Part shown: positions 1 to 15,776 of the stretch, one piece after another | How positions within the stretch are numbered: position 1 is the stretch's first letter | Layout: each line of letters starts with the position of its first letter | Assembly (NCBI RefSeq): GCF_020382885.2 | Contig: NC_058498.1 | Location: 12,837,001 to 12,901,000 of the forward strand | DNA: 64,000 bases | Origin: Scatophagus argus | Lineage: Eukaryota > Chordata > Actinopteri > Scatophagidae | Direction: 5' to 3' | The notes under the pieces: generated by a model | What the model saw: only the letters and a program-made list of their open reading frames with translations | Databases searched by the model: none | Told to the model about the DNA's origin: nothing | Position numbers and translations under genes: made by a program

Positions 1-3892
<3,892 letters not shown>

Positions 3893-5647
3893 ACAGGCAA
3901 AAAAGGGAACTAAACCTGCAAAAAGCTGACAAACTAGACAGACGCAGTGGATTTTCCTGATCTTCTCCAGCAGAGTGTACTGTACAAGGACTCAATTCAT
4001 GTTAAAAGCCAAAAAAACAAACTACTGATCTGTGTGACCTACTGGTCAGGGGTGCTCTTTGAAATACTGTGCAATGATCTCAACTGGGATCATTCTGTCA
4101 TATTGTACTGAAGAAACAAGGATAATGCTGAACTGTAGCTTATGGACATTCTGCTAGCACATGCACAATTGAAAATATTTATTTCAGTTATTTATTTTCC
4201 TGACCGGTAAACTTACTGTACATGGTGTTGTGTATTTTGTGTCGGGGTTCAGAATATATTTGGTTCATTTATGGGTACAACTGCTTGTCTTCTTTGTATT
4301 TTTCTTAGGAAATAAGAAAGATGAGACAATTGATAATTGTTTGTTGTTGTTTCAGCGACAGATATACAGCCTTTTTTGATGAAAAACACAAGACACTGAT
4401 TGAGGAGATCTGTTGATTTTATTAATGAAAATCATTCACTTTGCTCACAATCACATTGAAAAGAATGTTCACCGGCTTTTTCTGGCTTTTGCTTCCCGCC
4501 ATAAACTATCCCCCTCATAAAGGAGGGGGAAAAAGGGATTGTTGCTCCCAGACATTTGACAAACCGTGCACACAAAGCTGAGAAAGGTTCAGTACCCCGT
4601 GTAGAGCAAGGCAGACCCTGCTGAAACAAGCCCACTACTGTGGAGGGCTGCAGATAGAGTGACAACTAGAAAACAGGTCAGACAAAACTGTTTTGTTCTC
4701 CAGGCGTACTTTGATATAGGACTGTTTGGAGGCTTGTGAATGTCAGGTTCACAGCTGTGAAAACACCCAGTTGCTCCTCAAAGTTAAAGCATGGGTTGCC
4801 CATTAAGGGCTCCAGTTGTGCTACTTATTTTTTTAAAGGACAAACATTTAGTCTCTCTCTGAGAGTTTATGCACAATGAATAGAATGGGCAACAAGCATG
4901 GGCACACAGCAGTTATAAGGAGCACCTGCAGTGACTGAGAGACTGTTTACGGTTATCAGTATCATGTGTCCTAATTGTACAGGCTTAGCTTAATGGCAGG
5001 AAGGTATCAGTGTTTCTACTCAAACCACACTGTTGAAAACACAATGTTATACTTATTCCCCTAAACAAAAGCCATAGTGCTGCATTTGACTAATGGCCAC
5101 ACTGCATCAGTACATTTATTTTCTAAACTGTTTATCCTATTCAGGGTGCTGAAACGTGTCCCAGCATGCACTGCAAAAGACATGAGGTACAACCTGGGCA
5201 GGCTGCCAGGGGCTGGCACATACAAGCACATACACACAAACACATTCAAACTTAAGTTCACACCAGTGGGCAATTTGGAGTTTCCAATTCTCAAGGCCTT
5301 CGAGTCTTTGGACACGCAGGTCCGAACTGCAGGTTTTTACTATACATGTTTACCAGGTTAAGATTAATTATTTAGATCATAAAACCACAAATACACAAAC
5401 TCTGTCACAGAACTGTTCCTCAGAGGAAAGTGAAAATGTCCACAGAGACATTGTTATGGCTAGAGTCCACAGGTTCTGCCCTGCTTGTCTGTGAGGTATT
5501 TTGACAGAAGTAGATGGTATGCTGCTGCCATGGCACACCTTCACACAGCTCCTGGCCCCTTCCTCTGGCACACTGTTCTCCTCCTCCTCCTCCTCCTCCT
5601 CACTGCAAGCATCAGCCTGAGGAAGGGAAGACTGAACAGGAGGATGT
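3893..5647. other. Convergent 3' region between the protease gene and timm13
   Basis: No coding exon seen. It should hold the 3' UTR of the plus-strand protease gene and of minus-strand timm13. A minus-strand AATAAA (plus-strand TTTATT, 4418-4423) is a candidate timm13 polyadenylation signal about 1.2 kb after its stop. No clear plus-strand AATAAA follows the protease stop. A dispersed repeat occupies about 5115-5330. Confidence 0.4.
5115..5330 (+). repeat. Old dispersed fish repeat
   Basis: The stretch starts with a degenerate form of a 'tttctaaactgtttatcc' head and includes 'gggcaatttggagt' and 'gtctttgga'. I recognise these as landmarks of a common teleost interspersed repeat. The copy is diverged. 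A related tail fragment lies at 48809-48892. Confidence 0.5.
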
Positions 5648-6736
5648 TCACATGCGAGCCCTTTCCCTCTGTAATCTGGAGTTGTATGTTCGGGACACGG
5701 TGTTCCAGGCATCCATATATCGGTCCATACACATGGCAATACATTTCTGTGAGGACAAAATCAGTGACATTAAGTCCCTGTAAAAGTGACCCTGGGATCT
5801 TTTTTAAGGCTGCAACTGATGGTTTTATTATCTCTTTGTCTTTATTGAATTTCCCTTGGGATCAGTCAAGTATCTATTTATCTATATTTATTATAAAATA
5901 CTCTACCGCACTATTTTCTTGATTAACAGCGTAGAAACTATCAAAAATGATTACAATTTCCCAGAACTTAAGCTGACAAGCTGAAATTGCTTTTTTTTTT
6001 GTCTGAGCAACAGTCCATAAGACCGACTTGGCTTTGGCCAACAAATCTTCACATGAAGTTAGAACCACTGGATTTATATTTGAAATATAACTTACACAAT
6101 GAATGAATTATTACAGATTTACAATCAGACTAAAGTGTAAGCACTAATGTTTTTGCACCTGAAAGCAGACTTGTTAATTATAGCCAAACGCATACCTGCT
6201 CAGAGTTGTCCAGCGTGCTTCCCGGTTTACCTATGCACTTCTTGAAGCATTTGTCTGTCATTCTCTGAAAGACGAAGAAAATGTTAGTTCATTATAGTTT
6301 TAATCTGGCTTGCATTTATAACACAAGCTAACAACATCACCGGGTGAGCATTTATTTGTCATTTTGTAGGTGAACAGGCTAAACTAGGTTAAAATGTAAC
6401 TTACGCCTGATTATAGTCAAGGTTTTTGGACCTTAACGTTACATTATGTCAACTTGGTAAACATATTAATGGCAACATCTTCCTGTGACATAACTATTGG
6501 ATTAATAAAGATGTCCATACCATCCCCAATAAACTTAACCACATTTAACCTTACTTTTCCACTCACTAAGTTTTAGGTTAGCCTTTTTAGCTTAGCAGCA
6601 GGGTCCATTGATTTACCTGCAGTAGCTCCTGTGCATTAGCCACCGCGATCTGGACCTTGACCTGCTCCATGATCGCACCGGTGTCCACTTTACCACCTGA
6701 TCCACCTGCTGAGAAGTCTGAACCGAACCCGTCCAT
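5648..6736 (-). CDS. timm13: Mitochondrial import inner membrane translocase subunit Tim13
   Basis: Small TIM chaperone of the mitochondrial intermembrane space. With Tim8 it forms the hexamer that escorts hydrophobic precursors to the TIM22 complex. Exons on the minus strand are 6736-6617, 6264-6196 and 5746-5648, all phase 0 with GT-AG borders, giving 95 residues, the same length as human TIMM13. The twin CX3C motifs that form the disulfide-locked hairpin are visible: C46-FKK-C50 (exon 2) and C65-IAM-C69 (first codons of exon 3). Exon 1 encodes the acidic N-terminus and the helix [19 protein letters not shown]. The protein ends RLQRERARM. The start is the only in-frame ATG before the family-typical N-terminus. 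Its position tail-to-tail with the protease gene matches mammalian synteny. All key residues are intact. Confidence 0.96.
5846..5890 (+). repeat. LINE-type 3' tail fragment
   Basis: The stretch contains 'gaatttcccttgggatca' followed by a degenerate ATCT-rich tail. This is the end typically left by 5'-truncated fish LINEs. It lies in timm13 intron 2. A better-preserved copy is at 25761-25800. Confidence 0.5.
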
Positions 6737-6910
6737 TTCCACCGGAGTCGTGACTGAAAATTGCTACTTTATCGATCACCTTTAAATGCACGTGCAAACA
6801 GCCACTGCAAGATGTGGCTAACGCAAGTTTTCGATGTCCTTGACAGCAGCGGAAGACTGAATACGTCATTTCCGTGTAGGGGATTCCGACATGGGAAATG
6901 TAGTGTAGTT
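6737..6910 (-). promoter_or_regulatory. timm13 promoter
   Basis: Immediately upstream of the timm13 ATG on the minus strand. Visible motifs are an E-box CACGTG (6789-6794), a CRE/ETS-like block (ACGTCATTTCCG, 6863-6874), and on the minus strand an ACTACATTTCCC-like ZNF143 core (about 6892-6905). Such motifs are usual in promoters of housekeeping and mitochondrial genes. The start site is not determined. Confidence 0.5.
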
Positions 6911-7286
6911 TTGGTGAGTAGACAAACTCAAATTACAGTGCTATAAATACAATTATAAAACATTTCCTGTGTGATAAATTTAAGCTCGTGTTTAAAATAC
7001 TTAATAGACACAGACGGCTTGTTAGTATTCATTCACACATCGCCCCCTACCCATCACTCCCGACAACGCATGCGCGCAGGCACGCACGCATGTTTGCCAC
7101 AAGGTGGAGATCTACTCCACTTAATAACTTAAGTTTTAATCTTTAATAGAGTGAATCAGACTCCCAGTCTGACTTTTAACAATCCTTCCAACACATAAGA
7201 CGTGTTAGACAGATAGATGTGTTTTCTGTTTGCCCATATTTTTTCATGCTTGACCATATTTTGTATGATGTGAAATTTAGAAATAA

Positions 7287-7288
<2 letters not shown>

Positions 7289-7336
<48 letters not shown>
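7289..7336 (+). repeat. (GT)n microsatellite
   Basis: About 24 uninterrupted GT units read directly. Confidence 0.97.
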
Positions 7337-7337
<1 letters not shown>

Positions 7338-8337
7338 CAAGCATTTATCTCATCCGATCCCCCACAGCAACCTGAGTAGGAAAAGGAATGCAATTTTATA
7401 AAATGCATCAACAGTGCATGATTTTAATCAGGGTATTTCATGTTCTCTTTATCCATTATATTGCATTAATTCTTAGCATGTCATTATAAGATAGTCGTTG
7501 TAAGATCTGTAAGATTTAAAATCAAAGATTTAAAATATCAGTTAAAACTACACTTGTCCATTTGCCTGTTTAATTATGTGTAAAGCAGGATCAGCCATCA
7601 ACACAAATAGAAAGTCATAAGAACTTCTGCTTTATTTGTTGTTGAGGCCTGGGCATGAGAATGACCCCCTCCGAGGACCCCTCTCCTTATGTTTCAGACA
7701 GGATGACCTCACTGAGGAGACCACCTGCCTTGACTGAATAAATATGTGGTACAGTGAGTCTGCAGGCAACAATGGAGTGACGGTTACTGTCATCTAAACA
7801 GACACTGTGAGTGGCTCGCTGCGATGCTGGGGGCTTTGACGAATAATTGTGGGGGGTCTGATTAGTGGCGTGCCTGCCTGAGAGTAATTAATGACCAGTT
7901 ACACAATTCTTGCACCCAAGCACATGCAGACACACACATACACCCAAATTCACCAGGCAGTCTGGCTCAAAGCCACTGCGCTGAACGGGGGGCGGGATGC
8001 TGGGTTAAAGTGCAGCAAAATGAATTAACCCTAGATTACAATCATGAGTTCATTAATCTAATCTTCTTAAATTTGTAATCTCCTTTAGGCACACTTGTGT
8101 GTATGAAAGCATTTGGCCCAGTCAGCTACAAGGGAGGCCTCAGTAAGCACAGGCAACAATGGTTATGAGAATGTGATCACCAGTGAGTGTGTTTGTAGTG
8201 TCAAAGTTTGAGGCTTCACAACACTATTTAGTAGTAACTTTATGGATTTCACATGATGTGAAAATAAAAGGATGTTTGTGACTTGAGGTGTGTCAACAAT
8301 AGGACATAGTGGATAAAAGGAAAGCTGCCAGGAAAAC

Positions 8338-8338
8338 T

Positions 8339-8366
<28 letters not shown>
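8338..8366 (+). repeat. (CA)n microsatellite
   Basis: About 14 uninterrupted CA units. Confidence 0.95.
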
Positions 8367-8370
<4 letters not shown>

Positions 8371-9784
8371 CAGACACTGGAGAAACAGCAGCGGCTTTTA
8401 ATCTTCAAAAGCAGCTGCTGAGTGACAGAGACAGACAGAGATGGAAGGAAGGGAAACCTGAGCAGTGTAGCATCGACTCTGGTAGTGGTGTTAGTGGTGT
8501 TGGAGATCAGTCTGCTCGGTGCACCGACGGTCTGCACCAGTTAGTCAGTTTTGAGACAGAGAGAAATCATTGTGCATCCATTGTCTGAATGAAAATTAAC
8601 AGTTCCAAGCAAATCTGTAGTATTCAATTTTCCATTTCATTCCAATTTTTTTCTCACCTGGCTTCCATGGGGCCTTTTTCACAGCCTTTTGACTTGTTAA
8701 AGCATGAAAAGCACAAGTGTAACCAGTAACACTGACACTGTTAATTTAACTGTCCCTGTTAGGCTAAGAGCCATCTTGCATAATAGCAGGGCACACCTAA
8801 ATAGGATCAAGCCATTATTAGTCATTAATTACAACTGCAGATATGTTGAGACATGTCCCAACAAAGACTCTTACACGGAGAAGAGACTGAAATCTGCACA
8901 CTATTTCTAATTACAATAACATCTAACTATCTTTAATTGTCGGTTACTTTGACATATCTCCTTGTCTTTTTACCACTCATAAATACATACAAGATGTGCA
9001 CACACACACAGGCATGTTTTGGCAGTGCTTCAAAATATTTACACCAACTTTCATAGCTCCTGTGTTGTATCATGTGTTAAGAAACCCATGAAATTCCATG
9101 TATGTGCGCTACAGGCTGACTTGGCTGCTTTCTGACTGACTGGTAGCTCACAAGTACTTAAATTCTTTAGAAAATGTGAGGAATGCAGCTAAAGAAACGA
9201 CCTCATGGCCCTCAAAAGGATTTTAATCTACCATCATATGATCATTAAGACCGCTGGGTATGTGGAGCTTGCAAACAAAGTGAGGACTGTATGTTTTCAA
9301 TGCTTCTCCCCCAGCATTTTATTCCTGACAGTGTGGAGATGCCATTCAGATCTCCACTGCTGACAATAACGTTTTACAGAAAGCATTGCTAAACCATCAA
9401 GTGAATAAATAAAATTCAGAATAAATCTGGAACAAAGCGGGCATGAGCTCTCTTTTTTAATCAAGGCTAGAAAGATTCCTTTTGGTCACTGCTTCATATT
9501 GAATTAAATTTTGAGGCTATTCTTTATTCTTTTTGACGTTTTACTCCCTTATTCTTTATAAATCCTATCTATATAAATCATATTTGCATTTCTTTTATTT
9601 CTTTCCTTTTTTTCTGTGTCTAATGCAAATCACTTTGAATCGACTTGTTGTCTAAAGGTGTACATTTGCCTTTGATACTAGTGTCAATGAGCGGGCAGGT
9701 GACACATGAAGAGGCAGGTGTTTCAGTACTTCTTATGGTATTGATATCTTTTACCATGTCGATGTGCATTGACCCTGAGGTTGG

Positions 9785-9900
9785 ATGCAGCATAAAGAAG
9801 CCTTTTAGCTGTGCTGTTTTAGCTCATTGGACAATAGCAGGCGGAGTGGGAGGAGCCAGTGGGGAAACTCAGGCTGCCTCGGCTCTTTCTCTCCGGTCCT
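9785..9900 (+). promoter_or_regulatory. Likely enc3 promoter
   Basis: An inverted CCAAT box (ATTGG, 9826-9830) is followed by a GC-box-like AGGCGGAGTGGGAGG stretch. Sequence becomes GC-rich from about 9840 and leads into a spliced 5' UTR exon. A weak CATAAAG lies at about 9791. The start site is inferred to be near 9850-9880. Confidence 0.5.
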
Positions 9901-10176
9901 CTCGTCGCTCTCCTGCAGGCTGCGTGGCTTCCCGAGAACAAAACCGAGCTACGAAGTTTGTTTGGTTTTTTGTTTAGACTTTGTGTTTGCGCGTTGAAAC
10001 TCAAGGCTCGCGGCGCAGACAAATGGCTCAGCCATTTCCCAACAGTTTAGGACACGATAGAGCTTTGTCTTCGGAAGGCGGATTTGTCTAATTTGTGCCA
10101 CAAGTTCAAAACAGATCAACGACGGGACAGTTGTAGTTGAGATAAAGGAATCCGGATCAGCTTTGCGCCCACCAAG
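9860..10176 (+). other. enc3 5' UTR exon
   Basis: GC-richer block ending in a strong donor, ACCAAG|GTAAGC, at 10176/10177. The next plus-strand acceptor with coding sequence is CCCCAG|GACCAG at 11397, twelve bases before the enc3 ATG. The exon holds one upstream ATG (10023). The left border is approximate. Confidence 0.6.
10023..10091 (+). other. Upstream ORF in the enc3 5' UTR (22 codons)
   Basis: ATG in strong Kozak context (A at -3, G at +4), 22 codons (begins MAQPFPNSLG) then TAA. It is wholly inside the 5' UTR exon and does not overlap the main ORF. It is the only ATG I see between the presumed start site and the enc3 start in the spliced leader, so it may reduce translation of the main ORF. 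The function is inferred. Confidence 0.5.
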
Positions 10177-11408
10177 GTAAGCATCAGACGCCCAATCGCT
10201 CCTAAAGTATCGATCACCAAGATATGTGCTTCTTTTTACGTTTCTCCAACTTCCGAAATGTGAGGCGTTTAGTTCCAGGCTGTAACGTCGGATCCTTTGA
10301 TGTTTGTGAGGTTGCAGCAGTCCGTGTGTTTGCAGGCTGCTGCTAACTTGGGTAGAAAGTTGAGAACGCATGCTGAAGTGCTGACCGTAGTTTCACATTT
10401 ACTGCACAAAACGAATTGGATTTCACGCTGAGTCCCTCCACGGAAGTCCACCGACCCCCTTTTCAGAGGGATTGAATAGCCGACTTAAATTTATCTGCGT
10501 TGAAACAATGGAGGCTTCTAAGCGGAAGATATTTATTTGGTCGCTTTCAAGTTGTTGAAAGTGTTTATTAATCCACGGCGCCATGATTTGATTATTACAG
10601 TAGTTTTCACAATTAGGTGAAATGGTCAGTGTTAGACATTCAGTAAAGTTAGGCTTATTTTGAAAGTCAGCATAAGGCTTTCCAGGCCAGAGAACAGTGA
10701 CTGCAGAGTAAATCCACTATGATCAAAGAAAAATTTGGGTTTTACGCGGCAGTTACTTAATTTTGTCTTCAAGGAGCTGGTGTGAGGTGTCACATCTTAT
10801 GTCAGATTGAAAGCCTTGCCTTTGGCATCGTCTTGCATGTGTGCATGTTGAGGAACAGAACAAGCTGGCAGGAAGCTCGTAGCTCTGGCTGTGGCTGGAG
10901 GTGACTCACAGTCCTGCAATGTTGATAGGGGTGGAAAGATGTGATATAGGACAACACACCCAGGTGTTGTTTCTTCGCCTGGACAGTTAATGTAGCTCAT
11001 TTGTCATTGCAGGTTTTGAGGATTGAGTTTTGACACTGATTTATGCCTTCCTCTCTGTTTCACAGTGTCCACAGGCAGGTTTTTTTTAGGAGTGCTCCTT
11101 ATCTGATCTTCTTTCATCTCTAAAGTCTGAAGTCCATTTCCGTTGAAATCCATCCCACAGATAAAGGCATTTTATTTCTGAGCAGCCCATTCATCCCGTG
11201 TTGGCACAGCAAGTTTTGTTTGATTATAAAATGGGAGGGTTTATGGTAGCGTTCACATCAAAGGAGTGTGCGCTGCATGACCTTAAAATCTCTTCCTCCT
11301 CTCCAGCTGTCATGAGTGCTTGAATTAAACAAATATAAAGGAGCGTATCTTTTCACATGTGCTTACATTTCTTTTTTGCTCTGTTCTCTTCCCCAGGACC
11401 AGGTCAAG

Positions 11409-13268
11409 ATGTCTGTCAGTAACCACGAAAACAGGAAGTCTCGCTCTAGTTCGGGCTCCATGAATATCCAACTCTTCCACAAGACGTCTCATGCTGACAG
11501 TCTGTTGACTCAACTCAACCTGTTACGCAAACGAAAAGTCTTCACAGATGTTGTCCTGAAGGCTGGAAACCGATCCTTCCCCTGCCACCGGGCTGTCCTG
11601 GCTTCCTGCAGTCGATACTTTGAGGCCATGTTCAGTGGCGGGCTCAGGGAGAGCCGGGACGCTGACGTCAACTTCCACGACTCTCTCCACCCAGAGGTGT
11701 TGGAGCTGTTGCTCGACTATGCCTACTCAGCCCGAGTCATCATCAATGAGGAAAATGCAGAGTCACTCCTTGAAGCCGGCGACATGCTTCAGTTTCACGA
11801 CATCAGGGATGCAGCAGCGGAGTTCCTGGAAAAGAACCTCCACCACTCAAACTGTCTGGGCATGATGCTGCTGTCAGACGCCCACCAGTGCCAGAGACTG
11901 TACGAGCTGTCGTGGAGGATGTGCCTGGCAAACTTTGCTACTCTCTTCAAGACAGAGGACTTCCTTAGCCTGCCTAGAGACAAAGTCCAGGAGCTGATCC
12001 TCAGTGAGGAACTGGAGGTGGAAGATGAGAGCTTGGTGTATGAGGCTGTCATCGACTGGGTCAAGGCCGACATGGAGCACAGACACAGCGAGCTACCTGA
12101 GCTGCTGCGTTGCGTCCGCCTGGCGCTGCTCCCTGAAACTTACCTGCTGAAGAACGTTGCTTCAGAGGAGCTGGTGATGTGCCACAAAGTGGGTCGGGAG
12201 ATTGTTGAAGACGCTGTACGGTGCAAAATGAGGATCCTCCAGAATGACGGTATTGTAACAGGGTTCTGTGCCCGGCCAAGAAAGGTTAGCCAGGCTCTGC
12301 TTCTGCTGGGAGGACAGACTTTCATGTGTGATAAAGTCTACGTGATTGACAACAAGACCAAGGAGATCACCCCCAAAACTGACATCCCCAGCCCCAGGAA
12401 AGAATGCAGCGCCTGTGCTATTGGTTGCAAGGTGTGTGTGTGTGATCTGTACTTGAATATGTGCATTTCTATATAATTTTATGTGGATGTACTCAAAATC
12501 TGATTTCTCTCTATTTGACAGGTTTATGTTACTGGAGGACGTGGCTCTGAAAATGGAGCCTCCAAAGACGTCTGGGTATATGACACGTTACATGACGAGT
12601 GGTCCAAAGCTGCACCTATGTTGGTAGCCCGATTTGGACACGGGTCTGCCGAGCTCGACCACATGCTTTATGTTGTGGGAGGACACACTTCCCTTGCAGG
12701 ATCGTTTCCTGCATCTCCATCTGTGTCCCTCAAACAGGTGGAACAGTATGACCCTCAGACCAATAAATGGACTCTGGTGGCTCCACTCAGAGAAGGGGTG
12801 AGCAACGCTGCTGTTGTTGGTGCCAAAAACAAGCTCTTTGCCTTTGGAGGAACCAGCGTAAATAGAGACAAATACCCCAAGGTGCAGTGCTTTGATCCTT
12901 GCCAGAACCGCTGGTCTGTGCCGGCCGCCTGTCCGCAGCTGTGGCGCTACACTGCGGCGGCTGTGGTTGGAAACCATGTCGTGGTGATCGGAGGCGACAC
13001 TGAATTCTCAGCCAGCTCTGCTTACCGGTTCAACAGTGAGACCTACCAGTGGTCAAAGTTTGGTGATGTGACAGCCAAGCGGATCAGTTGCCATGCAGTG
13101 GCGTCAGGAAACCGACTGTATGTGGTCGGAGGGTACTTTGGGGCTCAGAGGTGCAAGACGTTAGACTGTTACGATCCATCGTCAGACTCTTGGGACAGTG
13201 TTACCAGCGTGCCCTACTCGCTCATTCCTACAGCCTTCGTCAGCACATGGAAGTACCTCTCAGCGTAG
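11409..13268 (+). CDS. enc3: Ectodermal-neural cortex (ENC/KLHL) BTB-BACK-Kelch protein, probably ENC3
   Basis: Predicted substrate adaptor of CUL3 ubiquitin ligase and actin-associated protein. Coding exons are 11409-12431 (341 codons) and 12522-13268 (248 codons plus TAG), giving 589 residues, the same length as ENC1. BTB at about residues 46-114 (FTDVVLKAGNRSFPCHRAVLA onward), BACK at about 150-250, and six kelch blades with GG pairs (LLGGQ, VTGGR, VVGGH, AFGGT, VIGGD, VVGGY). The start MSVSNHENRKSRSSSGS and the end PYSLIPTAFVSTWK are signatures of ENC1/KLHL25. The sequence mixes features of both and is divergent in BACK, so the third paralogue enc3 is the best fit. The neighbourhood (timm13 on one side, arhgef18 on the other) agrees. 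Exon 1 starts at 11397 with a 12-base leader. ENC1 or KLHL25 duplicates cannot be fully excluded. Confidence 0.88.
12432..12521 (+). other. 90-base intron inside the enc3 kelch region
   Basis: Donor AAG|GTGTGTGTG and acceptor TTTGACAG|GTTTATG. Splicing joins GCK to VYVTGG exactly as in the family. Read-through adds 45 codons' worth of unrelated frame only until a stop at about 12474, so retention would remove five of six kelch blades. Confidence 0.9.
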
Positions 13269-14127
13269 AGAGAGAGAGGCGTCCTGACTCTCAGAGGTTT
13301 TTACGGTGAGTAACTGTAGTTTCCTTAACAAACAAGATGTCAGTTATACGTGCTATTCATAGCGGCCATTGTTTTGTCAGATAATATGTGGAAACTTTAT
13401 GGAAGCAGAAATCTTTGGATAATTTCAAACAGCATTGTTACCTAACAAGTTAATGTCACTTTGAACCGGACGAGGCCAGTTTAAAAACCCCTCACTATTG
13501 TCGGGGTTGCTAGTGGTTACAGTTACACATTATCTAGCTGCAGTGACGGCTGGTTGTTGGATAAACATGGTGAAGTCCTGGTTTAGAGAGCAGCAGGAAT
13601 GTCAGCGGTGCTGGTAATTACAGAGAGAAAGCTACAACACAAGACCTCTGTCGGTGACGGGAGCGAGGTATAGAGTCAGGGATCAGGTCTGTGCTTGTAG
13701 CACCAGGAAGGCAAGCAGGCAAGATGCTCTGCTGTACAGCCCTGGGTGCTAACTGACTACACACTATGAGTCAGTACCTCAAAACATTTGTAAGTCAGAA
13801 AAGGTCGTGTGAGACTTTGTGTTTAACACGTGGGGGGTTTGGATCAGAGGGGCTCAAGAAGTTTTCTGTAAGCTTTAGAAAAGAGTCAAACCCTTTTATC
13901 AGTTTATGTGTTAGCAGATTTTATCGTGTGGTGGGGCAGGTCCATCTGAAGGGTATGAAATTATGAGTAAAATGTAACATACCGTATCCGTGAAGAATTG
14001 ACTGATCTGCCTGAAGCAGCAACAGATGGCAGTTTTCACAGCTTCACATGAAATAAGGTGATTTTTCCCAGGGTGTTTTCAGTTTTTAGCACAGTGTGAA
14101 GAGGGAGGGATGGAGGGGTACATCCAG

Positions 14128-14236
14128 TACATCACTCAACCCCACCCAGATATTTTCCTGCCAGTCCAGGGGGGAGAATCGAACCAGTGACCCTCCAGTC
14201 ACAACTGCTTCTCCAACCTCTAGGCCACAACTGCCC
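14128..14236 (-). repeat. tRNA-derived SINE fragment
   Basis: The minus strand shows a Pol III A-box-like GTGGCCTAGAGGTTGG and a B-box-like GGTTCGATTC, followed by a short shared body. It is collinear with the longer copy at 28594-28886. Confidence 0.65.
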
Positions 14237-14689
14237 CCAATTGCAGTGATTTGTTGAAGGTTTGCAGGTTGTTTTCACATATGGCCGGTGGCGGTGGAGC
14301 TAGTTTCAAGTTTCCTGACATAAGACCTTTCAGGTGATCATATTTTAGCACTTATGCAATCGATGGGAAATGGTTCGTTGCTGCAACAGTCATTGCGTTT
14401 ATATTTTAAAAAGGCCGAACTCTGCTGCAGTTTTTTCTAGTTGTTTTTCGTGGCTTTACCTTCATCGGAATAAGAGAGTGTTATTTTTGACAACATTCCC
14501 TGAGTTTTCACAAAAACACCAGCACATGCTTGTCCTAATGTATTATTTTGTGCAGGTTCAGTTTTTTGTGATAAAGCACCAGTCTGTCATCAAGGAAAAC
14601 GAATAGCCAAATTGTTCAGTATGAGGCTAGCTCAGCTAAAAACAGGCGAAAGAGAGAGGAACATAATCCTCCAGTTTTGTTGTTTTGAG

Positions 14690-14720
14690 TCTTTATGCTA
14701 AGCTAAGCTAAGGATCTTGA
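14690..14720 (-). repeat. Fragment of a dispersed fish repeat with a GCTAA tandem
   Basis: Contains 'gagtctttatgctaagctaa', a landmark of a widespread teleost repeat. Related pieces are at about 18935-18990 (same orientation) and 35465-35690 (opposite orientation). Confidence 0.45.
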
Positions 14721-15619
14721 CGCCCTCACCAAAAAGATTTCTCAGAATGGCTGGTTAAGTCTGTCTGAATCTATAAAAATCAACTTTAAACTTTTTAATC
14801 ATCTCCAAAGAAAGAAATTTTATCAGTGTCACTGGGTTTACATTAAATAATGTCAATCTATGTAAACAGCAGTAAAAATACTGAAGTAAATAACATCTGT
14901 GTTGCTGTAGTTGTTTTGAATATGGCAGCTTGTTTTGTTTCTGAAGTTTGGGTAGTCATATTCCTGTCTTCTGCAAAACAACTGTTTTTTTTACTGTCAG
15001 GAAAAGGGAAAGCGATTCCAAACAAGCTCCTTTTATGCTGCCAAGAACTTTGAAAGAAAAGCTGAGCGGAAGCAAGTTAGAAGCAGAAGGCTTATGTGTG
15101 ACTTGTGTCTACAGTAAACAGCTGGATATAATGGAGCTGGGGGCTTAGCGTTATGAGGCTGCTGGTATGGACCGCTGTCTCCATGGCAGCCTAGGTTTTC
15201 TGGCCTGGGATGGAGACAGACAGGCTGGCAATGAAAGATCAAGGCGCCGCATCCTTATGAACTTTTTCGGTTACGGTAGCTGCCATCCTGCTGCCAACTG
15301 CCTTTATGTTTTAACTACAGCAGACGTGGAAAAAGCTCAGGTTTCCAGCTTGTTAAGCAGGCATCCTCTCACACACACAAACACACACACACCCAAGACC
15401 AGGGACATGAGAGGAGAAATGAGGTAGCACAAATTGCGGAGATGGACACAAAGACACACTAACACACACACGCACAGAAGGAGATGAAGTGGAGAGCGAG
15501 TAAGACCAGGAGAAGCAAAGCTATATTTTGCGCCGTTTGGCAGCCGAGACTAACGCCTGCCTAAAAATACTTTGCTCCTGAGGTTGTCAACTTTCAGCCG
15601 GGGTCAGAGAGAAAACTAA

Positions 15620-15641
15620 TTGTGTGTGTGTGTGTGTGTGT
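15620..15641 (+). repeat. (TG)n microsatellite
   Basis: About 10-11 TG units. Confidence 0.95.
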
Positions 15642-15753
15642 TCCTTTCATGTTCACAATGGGGCCAAACATCAGCAGTCAGCTGTTCAAGTATTCACTAG
15701 TAGTATTGTGAGTTTTTACACAGTTGTGAAACCACTCATAGTACTACTCTGTC

Positions 15754-15776
15754 TCACACACACACACACACACACA
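15754..15776 (+). repeat. (CA)n microsatellite
   Basis: About 11 CA units. Confidence 0.95.

Larger units (their letters stand above)
6911..9789. other. Intergenic DNA between timm13 and the enc3 promoter
   Basis: No convincing exon. It holds a GT microsatellite (7289-7336), a CA microsatellite (8338-8366) and unique AT-rich sequence. Around 7830-8050 there are several TAATTA/ATTA-type homeodomain-like words, which is compositional evidence only. Confidence 0.5.
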
